Shown here: positions 40,818 through 49,188 of the stretch, piece after piece | Numbering within the stretch: position 1 is the first letter of the stretch | Layout of the letters: every line of letters begins with the position of its first letter | From: Burkholderiales bacterium | GTDB lineage: Bacteria; Pseudomonadota; Gammaproteobacteria; Burkholderiales; Burkholderiaceae_F | DNA: 51,536 bases | NCBI GenBank assembly: GCA_020248785.1 | Contig: JADCGX010000048.1 | Location: forward strand, 1-51,536 | Direction: 5' to 3' | Program-made: the position numbers and the translations under genes | Notes under the pieces: generated by a model | Seen by the model: only the letters and a program-made list of their open reading frames with translations | Databases searched by the model: none | Told to the model about the DNA's origin: nothing

Positions 40818-42103
40818 CGGACGGCGTGCAGCAAGCGCCGGCACCGACTCGGTCGTCGAGCGCCCCGCTGCCTGCGCGCCTGACGCGCTGGCGCGGGCGG
40901 GCGCAGGCGCTGGTGCGGGCGGGCCGCGAGCGGCCGCTCGTCACCAACGGCAACCGCGTGGAGCTGCTGGTCAACGGCGACGGCTACTTCCCGCAGCTCC
41001 TGGCGGCCATCGAAAGCGCGCGCGACTCGATTCATCTTGAGACCTACATTTTTGCCGACGACGTGATCGGCCTGCGCGTCGCCGACGCGTTGGTCACCGC
41101 CGCCGCGAGAGGGGTGCAGGTGCACCTCCTGGTCGATGGCTACGGCGGCGGCGAGCACGCGCGCCGCCTGGTGGGCGAGCTCGGCCCGCACGGCGTTCGC
41201 ATGCGCATCTTCCGGCCCGAGCGCTGGTGGCGCCTGGAGCGCAAGCTGCTGCGGCGCCTGCACCGCAAGCTGGTGGTGGTGGACGACCGCATCGCCTTCC
41301 TCGGCGGCATCAACATCGTCAGCGACTACACCGAGGTGCCCGTGGCCGAAGGCGGCCGGCGCGCGGCACGCTACGACTTCGCGGTGCGCTGCGAAGGGCC
41401 GATCGTGGCCGCCATCGCACTGGCGGCGCGACGGTTGTGGTGGACGCTCGACCTCGTGCAGCCGGGCCGCCGGCCCGGACCGCGGCCGGTGAGCACGATG
41501 CAGCAGCCGCGCTTCGACGACGGCGTGCGCGCGGCACTCCTGCTGCGCGACAACCTGCGCAACCGCAGCACGATCGAGCGCGCCTACCTGCGCGCCATCG
41601 AGGACGCGCGCGAGGAGGTCATGCTCGCCAACGCCTACTTCCTGCCCGGCCGGCGCTTTCGCGCCGCGCTGCGCGATGCGGTGGCGCGCGGCGTGCGCGT
41701 GCGGCTGCTGCTGCAGGGGCAGGTCGAGTACGCGCTGCAGCACTACGCGCAGCGCGCTCTGTATGGCAGCCTGCTCGCCGCCGGCATCGAGATCCACGAG
41801 TACCGGCCCAGCTACCTGCACGCCAAGGTGGCCGTCATCGATCGCCGCTGGGCCACGGTGGGCTCGAGCAACATCGACCCGTACAGCCTGCTGCTGGCGC
41901 GCGAGGCCAACGTGGTCGTGCTCGATGCGACGTTTGCGGAGCAACTGCGCGCGGAGCTGGTGCGCAGCATCGAGCACGATGCGGAGCAGATCCGTGTGCA
42001 GGACGATGCCCAACGGGGCCTGCTCGGACGGGCGGCTGATTGGCTTGCCTACTCGGTGGTGCGGCTTGCCACCGTCGTGCTCGCACGCAGCCCGAACTAC
42101 TAG
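40814..42103 (+). CDS. clsB: Cardiolipin synthase B (phospholipase D family)
   Basis: The 429-residue protein contains two HKD motifs. The first is HRKLVVVDDRIAFLGG (His150, Lys152, Asp157) and the second is YLHAKVAVIDRRWATVGSSNID (split HxK....D, His near 336). The N-terminal NRVELLVNGDGYFPQLLAAI and HLETYIF are typical of ClsB. It transfers a phosphatidyl group to make cardiolipin (ClsB can also use phosphatidylethanolamine) at the inner membrane. GTG 40814 overlaps the EEP stop. The stop codon TAG is part of the CTAG that borders the adjacent short inverted-repeat element, so the insertion lies immediately at the end of the gene without changing the protein. Confidence 0.93.
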   Translation: MTDGVQQAPAPTRSSSAPLPARLTRWRGRAQALVRAGRERPLVTNGNRVELLVNGDGYFPQLLAAIESARDSIHLETYIFADDVIGLRVADALVTAAARGVQVHLLVDGYGGGEHARRLVGELGPHGVRMRIFRPERWWRLERKLLRRLHRKLVVVDDRIAFLGGINIVSDYTEVPVAEGGRRAARYDFAVRCEGPIVAAIALAARRLWWTLDLVQPGRRPGPRPVSTMQQPRFDDGVRAALLLRDNLRNRSTIERAYLRAIEDAREEVMLANAYFLPGRRFRAALRDAVARGVRVRLLLQGQVEYALQHYAQRALYGSLLAAGIEIHEYRPSYLHAKVAVIDRRWATVGSSNIDPYSLLLAREANVVVLDATFAEQLRAELVRSIEHDAEQIRVQDDAQRGLLGRAADWLAYSVVRLATVVLARSPNY

Positions 42104-42288
42104 TGTCCCAACCCAAGAGTTTCGAAACAACAATGGCGAGAATCGCCGCCAACCTTTGTCGCCATGCTCGCCGGGTTCCCAACCCGGCTGCGCGCGGCTT
42201 CGCGTCTGGTGGCGAGTTCGCCATTGCTGTGCGCCACCACTCGGCACGCCCGCGGCGGTACTTCGAAACTTATGGGTCGGGACACTAG
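42100..42288. mobile_element. Short MITE-like element with 26-bp terminal inverted repeats
   Basis: The ends read TAGTGTCCCAACCCAAGAGT... on the left and the complement of TAGTGTCCCGACCCATAAGT... on the right, matching at 23 of 26 positions through TTCGAA. CTAG borders both sides (42100-42103, 42285-42288). It could be a 4-bp target duplication around a 181-bp element (42104-42284) or part of the inverted repeats around a TA duplication. A second internal inverted repeat (CAATGGCGA... near 42130 and its complement near 42225) and a perfect hairpin GCCGGGTT/AACCCGGC (42170-42188) lie inside. No transposase is encoded. It is unrelated in sequence to the 176-bp elements. Confidence 0.85.
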
Positions 42289-42400
42289 GGCGGGCCGGAC
42301 GATGTCGTCCGCGGGCTAGCTTGGAGTCGGTCCGCGTTTCCTGGCGCCTTGGCGCCGCGCGCCGTCCTCTAAACTGAGGTCTTTCTCGGGGAGATGCCGC

Positions 42401-43225
42401 GTGACTATTCGAGCCCTTGCCTTGTTTCTCTTTGCTCTGCTGGGCAGTACCGTAGCCCGTGCGCAGGTTGAACTCCCGCGCTGGGAGTTCGGCCTGAGCA
42501 CGGTCGGCCTCTACACACCGGACTATCGCGGCGCCGATGAGATGCGCGCGCGCGCCTTTCTCGTGCCCTACGTCGTCTACCGCGGTGAGTATCTCCGCGC
42601 CGATCGGGACGGCGTGCGGGCCGACCTCTTGCGGACCGAGCGGGTGCGCCTGACGTTCAGCGGCGGCCTTGGCTTGCCTGTCGACAGCGATGACAACGAG
42701 GCGCGCCGCGGCATGCCGGATGTCGACTGGGTGGTCGAACTCGGCCCCGCACTGAATGTGAACCTGGCCGCCTGGAATGACGGTCTCACCTCGCTCGACC
42801 TGCGTCTGCCGGTGCGCGCCGCGTTCGCGCTCGACAGCGGGTTCGAGTACATCGGTGCGATTGCTTCGCCCAACCTGCGCGTGACACAGCGCACGCAGCA
42901 TGGCGTCACCTACCGCGTGTCGACCGGCCCCACTTTTGCCACCGCGGACTACCACCGCTTTTACTACGGCGTTGCGCCGGAGTTCGCCACGGCGACCCGC
43001 CCAGCGTTTCGCCCCGGCGCCGGCTACTCGGGCTGGGACTTCGGCGTCAACGCGGTCCGCTTCACCGGCAACTGGCGCTTGTTCGCCTTTGCGGGTGCGG
43101 ACATCCTGAACGGCGCCACCTTCGAGGACAGTCCGCTCATCCGCAAGACGGCCAACTGGAGCGTCGGCTTCGGTGCGGCCTATGTGTTCCTCCGCTCCAG
43201 CGTCACGGTGCGGACGGACGAGTAG
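42401..43225 (+). CDS. MipA/OmpV family outer membrane protein
   Basis: The 274-residue protein has a signal peptide ending ARAQ (about residue 22). A beta-barrel domain follows with WEFGLSTVGLYTPDYRGAD, FLVPYVVYRGEYLRADRDG, GLGLPVDSDDNEARRGMPDVDW and a C-terminal AYVFLRS near the end. This is the MipA/OmpV pattern. Members are outer-membrane scaffolding or porin-like proteins. The start is GTG 42401, with GGGGAGA upstream; the overlapping ATG at 42394 is in another frame. A weak hairpin (AAGGCGGC/GCCGCCTT, 43252-43291) 27 bp after the stop could terminate the transcript. Confidence 0.88.
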   Translation: MTIRALALFLFALLGSTVARAQVELPRWEFGLSTVGLYTPDYRGADEMRARAFLVPYVVYRGEYLRADRDGVRADLLRTERVRLTFSGGLGLPVDSDDNEARRGMPDVDWVVELGPALNVNLAAWNDGLTSLDLRLPVRAAFALDSGFEYIGAIASPNLRVTQRTQHGVTYRVSTGPTFATADYHRFYYGVAPEFATATRPAFRPGAGYSGWDFGVNAVRFTGNWRLFAFAGADILNGATFEDSPLIRKTANWSVGFGAAYVFLRSSVTVRTDE

Positions 43226-43605
43226 TTGATGCGCTGAGGTGCACGCAACACAAGGCGGCGATTGATGCGGGAGCATGACTGCTGCCGCCTTGATGGCGAC
43301 TGACGACGCGCTCGACCGGCATAGGTGCTGTGTAACTCCCGCGCAAGTGGGAATCCAGTGAGATCGCGCTGAACTGGATCCGCTTTTTTCGCGGTGCACC
43401 GTGAAGGACGCGAGCAGGCTTTCAAGCTCACTGGTGCCTGCTCAAGCGATTGTTGAATGGTGCCAGCGGCGCCGGTCGCCGCGAAAAACTGGGTCGCCGC
43501 TGTCGCCTCTGTCGCGGTCGTTCGCGGCAACGGTCGCGCGGTCGCGCTCCTGCGTCGCTTGACCGCGCCACAGCGGCCGTGTCGTCGCCTACACCTCAAA
43601 GCCAG
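43226..43605. other. Gene-free 380-bp region between convergent genes
   Basis: No coding region, RNA gene or mobile element end is recognisable. Near its left end is an inverted repeat AAGGCGGC (43252-43259) / GCCGCCTT (43284-43291) with a 24-base loop, a possible but unconvincing terminator for the mipA-like gene. The rest is GC-rich without clear structure. Confidence 0.4.
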
Positions 43606-44283
43606 TCAGTCGCCGCCGCACCCACCGCCGTCGCCGCAGGAGCAGCCGCTGTCGCTCGAGCAGCCGCCATCGCCGCCGCCGCTGCCGCAGCCAATGTGCG
43701 AGGCGCAGTAGGTGATGCTGCCGTCGCTGCTTGCGGTCTGCGCCAGCGCGGCGGCGGCCAGGCAATTGAGCGAGTAGCGCAAGCCGTCGGGGATGCGCAG
43801 CTTGTCGTCCAGTGCAAAGATCAGCGGCAGGCGCGGTGGCGTGCGCGGGCTGATGTTCTCCAGCCCGCAGGCCAGGCGCCAGGCGCGGCGGATGCCTTCC
43901 TGCGCATCCTGCGGGCCGCGCATCGCTTCGGCCGGCGTATGGTGCAAGTAGCGCCCGAGTGCCCGATCGCAGAAGACCTGGTAGTTGCGGGTAAACAGGA
44001 TGAACTCGTGCCAGGCCGCATCGACCACCTGCGAGGGCATCGAAAGCATGCGCCGGCGCGCCAGCCGCGCCATCTGGAAGTACTGGCGCAGCCCCGCGAA
44101 GATCAGCGTCATGTCCTCATCGGTCAGGTGTGGGTAGCGCCTTCGCACCCGCTGGGCGATGCCGTCGGGGAAGGTGAAGTTGTCAATGGCCGCTTCTCGC
44201 GCCCGGTCGCGGCGCCGGCCGAGCAGAACGAGGAAGAAAATGAGCGCGAACGCGCCCAGCGCGATAAGAATGAAGAGCTTCAT
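43606..44283 (-). CDS. Glycine-rich domain-containing protein with Cys/Gly/Ser-rich tail, membrane-anchored
   Basis: The 225-residue protein starts with one membrane helix (MKLFILIALGAFALIFFLVLL). A domain follows with MPSQVVDAAWHEFILFTRNYQVFC and ALGRYLHHTPAEAM, the WHEFIL.T..Y..FC signature of the DUF1399/glycine-rich-domain (GRDP-like) family. The last about 30 residues are a repetitive Cys-Gly-Ser tail (CGSGGGDGGCSSDSGCSCGD) with six Cys. The soluble part is probably cytoplasmic because basic residues (RRRDR) follow the helix. Function is unknown; the tail suggests metal or thiol chemistry, but this is speculative. It is convergent with the mipA-like gene. Confidence 0.75.
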   Translation of the reverse strand: MKLFILIALGAFALIFFLVLLGRRRDRAREAAIDNFTFPDGIAQRVRRRYPHLTDEDMTLIFAGLRQYFQMARLARRRMLSMPSQVVDAAWHEFILFTRNYQVFCDRALGRYLHHTPAEAMRGPQDAQEGIRRAWRLACGLENISPRTPPRLPLIFALDDKLRIPDGLRYSLNCLAAAALAQTASSDGSITYCASHIGCGSGGGDGGCSSDSGCSCGDGGGCGGD

Positions 44284-44435
44284 GTGACCTCCTTGTTATC
44301 TTGTTGTTGTTCTTGTCTTATTCGGTCACCCGGTGCTTGATGCCCGGTGTGTGTAGCCAGGACGATATGGCGCTGTCATGACGGCACGATGACACGGCCC
44401 GGCCCGCCGCAAGCGGCCAAGAAAAGGCGCGAAAG

Positions 44436-45491
44436 ATGGATGAAGTCCGCAGCAGCGACGTCGTGGTCCAGCGCCCCGAGGGCCTGTACTGCCCGGCGGG
44501 CGACTTCTACATCGACCCCTGGCGGCCGGTGCCGCGCGCGGTGATCACGCACGCGCACGCGGACCATGCGCGCGTGGGGCACGGCGATTATCTGGCCCTG
44601 CACGACGCGCAGCATGTGCTGCGTGCGCGGCTGGGCGACATCCGGCTGCAGACCGTGCGTCACGGCGAGGTGCTCACGCTCAAGGACGCGCGGGTCGCGC
44701 TTCATCCGGCGGGTCATGTGCTCGGCTCGGCGCAGGTGCGCATCGAGACGCGTGCCGGCGTGTGGGTGGTGTCCGGCGACTACAAGGTCGAGCCGGACCC
44801 GACCTGCGCGCCAATCGAGCCGGTGCGCTGCGATGTATTCATCACCGAGTCGACCTTTGGCCTGCCCATTTATCGCTGGCGTCCCGCTGATGAAATCATG
44901 GCGGGCATCAACGCCTGGTGGGCCGAGAACGCGGCGACCGGGCGCGCCAGCGTGTTGTTCTGCTATGCCTTTGGCAAGGCGCAGCGCATCGCGGCCGGCG
45001 TCGATCCGTCGATCGGCCCGATCGTCGTGCACGGCGCGGTCGAACCGCTCAATGCCGCCTACCGCGTCAGCGGTGTCGCGCTGCCGCCGATGCAACGGGT
45101 GTCCGAGGTGACCGACAAGGCGCAGTTCAAGCGCGCCCTCGTGCTCGCGCCGCCGTCCGCTGCCGGCACACCCTGGATGAAGCGCTTTGGCGAGTACTCG
45201 GATGCCTTCGCCTCCGGCTGGATGCAGCTACGCGGCGCACGGCGCCGCCGCGCGCTGGACCGCGGCTTCGTGCTCAGTGACCATGCCGACTGGCCGGGCC
45301 TGCAGCAGGCGATCCGCGATAGCGGCGCGCAGCGCGTGATCGTCACGCACGGCTACGTGCCGGTGATGGTGCGCTGGCTGCGCGAGCAGGGGCTGTGGGC
45401 CGAGGCGTTCGAGACCGAGTTCGGCGACGAGCAGGCCGAGGCCGAGGCGCAGGTTCTTGCGGGGCCGGCCGGTAGTGCCGGTGGTGACTGA
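44436..45491 (+). CDS. Ligase-associated DNA exonuclease (metallo-beta-lactamase fold, SNM1-like)
   Basis: The 351-residue protein has the MBL metal motif ITHAHADHARVGHG (HxHxDH), LHPAGHVLGSAQV, VSGDYKVEPDPTC and a beta-CASP part ending FVLSDHADWPGLQQAI and VIVTHGYV. This is the ligase-associated exonuclease of the LHR-ligase-exonuclease cluster, which processes DNA or RNA ends before ligation. Its partner ATP-dependent ligase starts about 640 bp downstream, with a DinB-like gene between. The LHR helicase and the phosphoesterase normally in the cluster are not present on either side within this window. ATG 44436 gives the full family length. Confidence 0.92.
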   Translation: MDEVRSSDVVVQRPEGLYCPAGDFYIDPWRPVPRAVITHAHADHARVGHGDYLALHDAQHVLRARLGDIRLQTVRHGEVLTLKDARVALHPAGHVLGSAQVRIETRAGVWVVSGDYKVEPDPTCAPIEPVRCDVFITESTFGLPIYRWRPADEIMAGINAWWAENAATGRASVLFCYAFGKAQRIAAGVDPSIGPIVVHGAVEPLNAAYRVSGVALPPMQRVSEVTDKAQFKRALVLAPPSAAGTPWMKRFGEYSDAFASGWMQLRGARRRRALDRGFVLSDHADWPGLQQAIRDSGAQRVIVTHGYVPVMVRWLREQGLWAEAFETEFGDEQAEAEAQVLAGPAGSAGGD

Positions 45492-45500
45492 AACGCGGAG

Positions 45501-45935
45501 ATGGCACAGATGCACACACTGCTCAAGCAACGGATCTTGCGGGCGTTCGCGCTGACCGAGGACTTGGTGGCGCATCTGGATGAGCGGGCACTGGCGCTGG
45601 ATCTGGCGGGCCTGCCGTCCAACCGTCTTGCAGGCCAGCTCTGGTGCGTGGTCGGCGCGCGCGAGAGCTATGCGCGGTCACTGCGTGCAGGCCAGTGGCA
45701 GGGGTTCAGTTGCAGCGTGAGCGAGCCGCGCCGCAAGGAGCACGTCGCGGCGGCACTGACGCGCTCGCGTGACGACATCACGGCGATGGACTTTGAACGC
45801 ATGACAGAGGCTCAACAAGCGTTCGCGCTTGACCTGCTGGAACACGAAATCCAGCACCATGGGCAGCTCATCCGTTACGTATATGCGAACGGCCTGAAGT
45901 TTCCGCCCAGCTGGACCGAACGCTACACCGTCTAG
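45501..45935 (+). CDS. DinB/YfiT-like four-helix protein
   Basis: The 144-residue protein (MAQMHTLLKQRILRAF...) appears largely alpha-helical. It has LAGQLWCVVGARESYARSL, FERMTEAQQAFALDLLEHEIQHHGQLIRYVYANG, and a terminal PPSWTERYTV. The EIQHHGQLIRY helix is typical of DinB-like metalloproteins, where His residues from three helices bind a metal ion; only the C-terminal His pair is clearly seen here. It starts 9 bp after the exonuclease stop, so the two are likely co-transcribed. Function is unknown. DinB proteins include thiol-dependent transferases. Confidence 0.72.
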   Translation: MAQMHTLLKQRILRAFALTEDLVAHLDERALALDLAGLPSNRLAGQLWCVVGARESYARSLRAGQWQGFSCSVSEPRRKEHVAAALTRSRDDITAMDFERMTEAQQAFALDLLEHEIQHHGQLIRYVYANGLKFPPSWTERYTV

Positions 45936-46131
45936 TCACGCTCACTCGGCGCGGCAGCGACCGACGCGCGCCCCGCTGGACTACTGCGACGCCAAGTTGT
46001 GTTCAGATAGCTCGCTGACGTGCGATGCGTCTTGTCCCGTGCGTTCATGTTCATTGCTGCGGCAATAAACGCACGGCCTTGACGGTGGCCTCGCGGCCCG
46101 CTGGCGCCGCAGGCTCCGCGACAATTGCCCC

Positions 46132-47880
46132 ATGCGCGATTTCGCCGCCCTGTTCAACGACCTCGACACCCGCACGTCGACCAACGCCAAGGTCGAGGCG
46201 CTGGTGCGGTACTACGCGCGGGCCGAACCGAACGATGCCGCCTGGGCCACGTACTTCCTGGCGGGCGGCAAGCCGCGCGCGGTGGTCAACGGGCGTGCGC
46301 TGCGCGAGTTCGCGGTTGTGGCCTGCGGCGTGCCGGCGTGGCTGTTCGAGGAGAGCTATCAAGCGGTCGGCGATCTGGCCGAGACCATCGCGCATTTGCT
46401 GCCCCCGCCACGACGGCGCAACGATCTCGGGCTGGCTGCCTGGGTGGAGCAGCGCTTGCTGCCGTTGCGCGATATGGCGCCGACGGAGGTGCTCGCACGC
46501 CTGTCGGAGTACGTGGATGAGCTGGACGCCGGCGAGCGCTTCCTGCTGATCAAGCTCATTGGGGGCGGCTTTCGCGTCGGCGTCAGCCGCCTGTTGGTCA
46601 CGCGCGCGCTGGCACAGCACGCCGGGCTCGATGCCAAGGCCATCGCGCAGCGCCTCGTCGGCTACACCGACATCGCGCAGTTGCCCACCGCCGAGCGCTT
46701 TGCGGCACTGATCGACAGCGCCCAGGCCGCACCCGCGGGCGGCACACCGTACCCATTCTTTCTCGCGCATCAGTTGCAGGCGCCGCTGGCGCAGTTCGAT
46801 GCCGCGCTCGGCCCGCCGGCGGACTGGCTGGTCGAGTGGAAGTACGACGGGATCCGCGCGCAGTTGGTGCGGCGATGTGGATGCACCTGGCTGTGGTCGC
46901 GCGGCGAGGACCTGATCACCGAGCGCTTTCCGGAGGTGGTGCAGGCCGCGCAGGAACTGCCCGACGGTCTCGTGCTCGATGGCGAGTTGCTGGTGTGGGA
47001 TGCGGGTAGCGCGCATCCCGCGCCCTTTGCACACCTGCAGACGCGCGTCACGCGCAAGAGTGTCACGTCGAAACTTCTGCAGACGACGCCCGCCGTGTTC
47101 GTCGCCTACGACCTCCTGGAGCAACGCGGCGAGGACCTCCGCGGACTGCCGCAGGGCGAGCGGCGTGCGCGACTCGAGGCACTGCTGCCGGCAGCAGGCG
47201 CCGAGCACGGATCAGCGGGCACGGCTCACCGCTCGCCGGCACTGCGCCTGTCAGCGCTGGTGTTGGCCGACGCGTGGCCCGACTACGGCTGGCTGCGCGA
47301 AGCCAGCCGAGCGCTTCAGGTCGAGGGCTTCATGCTCAAGCGGCGCGACGCAGGCTATGGCGTGGGGCGCACACGCGACGTGGGTCTGTGGTGGAAATGG
47401 AAGATCGATCCCATGCGCGCCGACGCCGTACTGGTCTACGCGCAGCGCGGTCATGGCCGGCGCGCCAGCCTGTACTCCGATTACACCTTTGCCGTGTGGG
47501 ACCGGGCACCGGCCGACGCCGCCGAGGCGCAGCGCTACGTCGACGGCATCGCGGCCGGCCGGTCGCCGCAGGCGTTGCAGCAGGCGGGCCTGCCGGTGCT
47601 GGTGCCGTTTGCAAAGGCGTATTCGGGGCTCACCGACGAGGAGATCCGGCGCGTCGACGCGGCGATCCGCAAGACCACGCTGGAAGAGTTCGGACCGGTG
47701 CGCACGGTCGTGCCGAGCCTCATGTTTGAGCTCGGCTTCGAGGGCATCCAGCGTAGCGCTCGCCACAAGAGCGGAGTCGCGGTGCGCTTTCCGAGAATGC
47801 TGCGGCCGCGGCACGACAAGCCGCTGCGCGAGGCGAACACGTTGGCGGATCTGGCGGCGTTGCTGGCCTGCTCATCGTGA
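46132..47880 (+). CDS. ATP-dependent DNA ligase (LHR-cluster type)
   Basis: The 582-residue protein has an N-terminal helical DNA-binding domain (1-200). The nucleotidyltransferase core has the adenylated Lys in EWKYDGIRAQ, DGELLVW, FVAYDLLEQRGEDL and FMLKRRDAGYGVG, and a C-terminal OB domain begins DAVLVYAQRGHGRRASLYSDYTFAVW. This is the LigB/LigC-type ligase found with the ligase-associated exonuclease and a Lhr-like helicase, probably in repair. All five ligase motifs are visible. ATG 46132 is placed by homology (MRDFAALFNDLD). About 200 bp upstream are non-coding, so it may have its own promoter. The last residues before the stop match the family end. Confidence 0.94.
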   Translation: MRDFAALFNDLDTRTSTNAKVEALVRYYARAEPNDAAWATYFLAGGKPRAVVNGRALREFAVVACGVPAWLFEESYQAVGDLAETIAHLLPPPRRRNDLGLAAWVEQRLLPLRDMAPTEVLARLSEYVDELDAGERFLLIKLIGGGFRVGVSRLLVTRALAQHAGLDAKAIAQRLVGYTDIAQLPTAERFAALIDSAQAAPAGGTPYPFFLAHQLQAPLAQFDAALGPPADWLVEWKYDGIRAQLVRRCGCTWLWSRGEDLITERFPEVVQAAQELPDGLVLDGELLVWDAGSAHPAPFAHLQTRVTRKSVTSKLLQTTPAVFVAYDLLEQRGEDLRGLPQGERRARLEALLPAAGAEHGSAGTAHRSPALRLSALVLADAWPDYGWLREASRALQVEGFMLKRRDAGYGVGRTRDVGLWWKWKIDPMRADAVLVYAQRGHGRRASLYSDYTFAVWDRAPADAAEAQRYVDGIAAGRSPQALQQAGLPVLVPFAKAYSGLTDEEIRRVDAAIRKTTLEEFGPVRTVVPSLMFELGFEGIQRSARHKSGVAVRFPRMLRPRHDKPLREANTLADLAALLACSS

Positions 47881-47986
47881 AGCCGTGCGGCGCCGCGATG
47901 CGACGCGCGCTTGCAGCGGCGATGGGCCGGCGGACACCGTGGCCACGCCGGTGCAGTTGCTCGACATTGGGTCGTTGGGGCAGCAC

Positions 47987-48015
47987 AAAGAACGCCGCCC
48001 ACGGACGACGTTCTT
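47987..48015. terminator. Possible bidirectional terminator hairpin
   Basis: AAGAACG at 47988-47994 pairs with CGTTCTT at 48009-48015 across a 14-base loop, between the convergent ligase and EF-hand genes. The stem is short, and neither side has a long T tract (AAA on one side gives a few U on the minus strand). Its position is right for terminating both transcripts; the structure is only moderately convincing. Confidence 0.4.
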
Positions 48016-48032
48016 CGGTCGATCATGCCCGC

Positions 48033-48311
48033 TCAGGCGCCGCCTGCGCCCTTGGCGGCTTTCTTGTCCTCGACCTTCTTGCGGGCGGCTGCCAGTTCGT
48101 CCTGCGAAAGGAAACCGTCCTTGTTGGTGTCAACCGTGTCGAAGCCCTTTTCCAGGCGCGGACGGCCCTTGGCCTCCTCGCGCGAGATGCGGCCATCGCC
48201 GTCCTTGTCGAGTTGCATGACGGCGCCTTTCTTCGGTTTTTCTTCGGCGCCAACCGGCAGGGCGAGGACGAGCGCGGCGATCGTGGCTAGCGTGAGTGGC
48301 AGAGTCTTCAT
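48033..48311 (-). CDS. Exported small EF-hand protein
   Basis: The 92-residue protein has a signal peptide (MKTLPLTLATIAALVLALPVGA, cleavage near residue 22) and two EF-hand loops. The loops are DKDGDGRISREE at 35-46 and DTNKDGFLSQDE at 61-72. Both have acidic residues at positions 1, 3, 5 and 12 or acceptable substitutes (Asn at position 3 of the second), so calcium binding is likely. It ends in a Lys/Ala/Gly-rich tail. It would act in the periplasm, perhaps as a calcium buffer or sensor; no partner is evident from the neighbours. Confidence 0.88.
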   Translation of the reverse strand: MKTLPLTLATIAALVLALPVGAEEKPKKGAVMQLDKDGDGRISREEAKGRPRLEKGFDTVDTNKDGFLSQDELAAARKKVEDKKAAKGAGGA

Positions 48312-48800
48312 GGTCAGGTCCGGGTCGCTGGTCGAGGGGGAGACGCATCGAATGCGTTGATGCATTGTCTGCGAGGACGCGGACGTGCTCAATGCTTGCC
48401 GTGTAAGCGCTGTGTCGGGATGTTTCCGCGGCATGCAGGCATCGCGCTCTGGCCCGCCCAAGTCGCGGTGGCCTGCGCTTGCCCTGGCAGCCGTGGGGAT
48501 TGCACGGCAATGCCGCTCATTTGCCGCGTGCTGGCCTGCCTGCGCTGGCGCGAGGACAAGCCCACGCATGGGGCCGACACGCTGGAGCGCCCAACAGCGC
48601 TCCCTGCCGCCTCGGACTGAGGCGCGCCCGGCACGCGAGGGCCGATTCTCGGGCAAAGCCTCCTGGCCATACGCCTCTTGACAAGGTGCAAGCGGGGCCC
48701 GAGTTGGCGTCGTTCCCACGCAGGCCGTAGCTCTAGGGCAAGGCAACGAAGGCGCCCTGCGTGCATGCTGGCACCATCGTCAATCCTCATCGGAAGCATC
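48312..48800. other. Gene-free 489-bp region between divergent small genes
   Basis: No frame in this region shows coding character or similarity I recognise, although several are open by chance in this GC-rich DNA. It should hold promoters for the EF-hand gene (minus) and the small hypothetical gene (plus). I see no tRNA, clear hairpin or repeat. Confidence 0.4.
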
Positions 48801-49067
48801 ATGTCCCGGTCGCAGGCCTCGTCGGTCGACCCTCTGATCCGGCAGGCGCACATGGAGCGTGCGCGCTACATCGAATCGTTGCTGCAGGGTGGCGTGGCTG
48901 CGCTTGATCGCCTTTTGCACGCCGCCGCACGAGCGGTGCGTGACGTTGCCCAGGCCACCCCCGAGGCTGCCTATCTGGCGCATGCGCGCAACCATGCGGA
49001 CCTGAAGCGGCGCTACCTGATCCTCGAGCGAGAGCACGCGCGTATCGCGCCGGATGTCGATCGCTAG
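48801..49067 (+). CDS. Small hypothetical protein
   Basis: The 88-residue protein begins MSRSQASSVDPLIRQAHMERARYIESLLQGG and continues with an amphipathic helical sequence, RNHADLKRRYLILEREHAR, toward the end. I do not recognise a family. The RQAH.ERARYI start recalls other short helical proteins of beta-proteobacteria. It has no signal peptide. ATG 48801 is preferred to earlier starts in the same frame because the codon usage and helical pattern begin there. A role cannot be inferred from the neighbours. Confidence 0.55.
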   Translation: MSRSQASSVDPLIRQAHMERARYIESLLQGGVAALDRLLHAAARAVRDVAQATPEAAYLAHARNHADLKRRYLILEREHARIAPDVDR

Positions 49068-49188
49068 CGCTCGGCCAGGCAAGGGCTGGCCGGGCCGTGC
49101 TGCTGCTCGCAGGCAAGCAGCAAATCCGTCCACATCGCGTGCATGCGACCCGCCAACGCGCGTTGCGCGCGCACGCGATGCGCGGCCT

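Noticed and set aside
42100-42288. Integron attC site or gene cassette boundary
   Set aside because: It has long terminal inverted repeats and CTAG flanks but lacks the R''/R' core GTTRRRY arrangement, and no integrase or cassette is near. A transposable element fits better.
40712-43399. 895-codon minus-strand frame crossing clsB, a mobile element and the mipA-like gene
   Set aside because: It runs through three unrelated features, including a transposable element, so it cannot be one gene.
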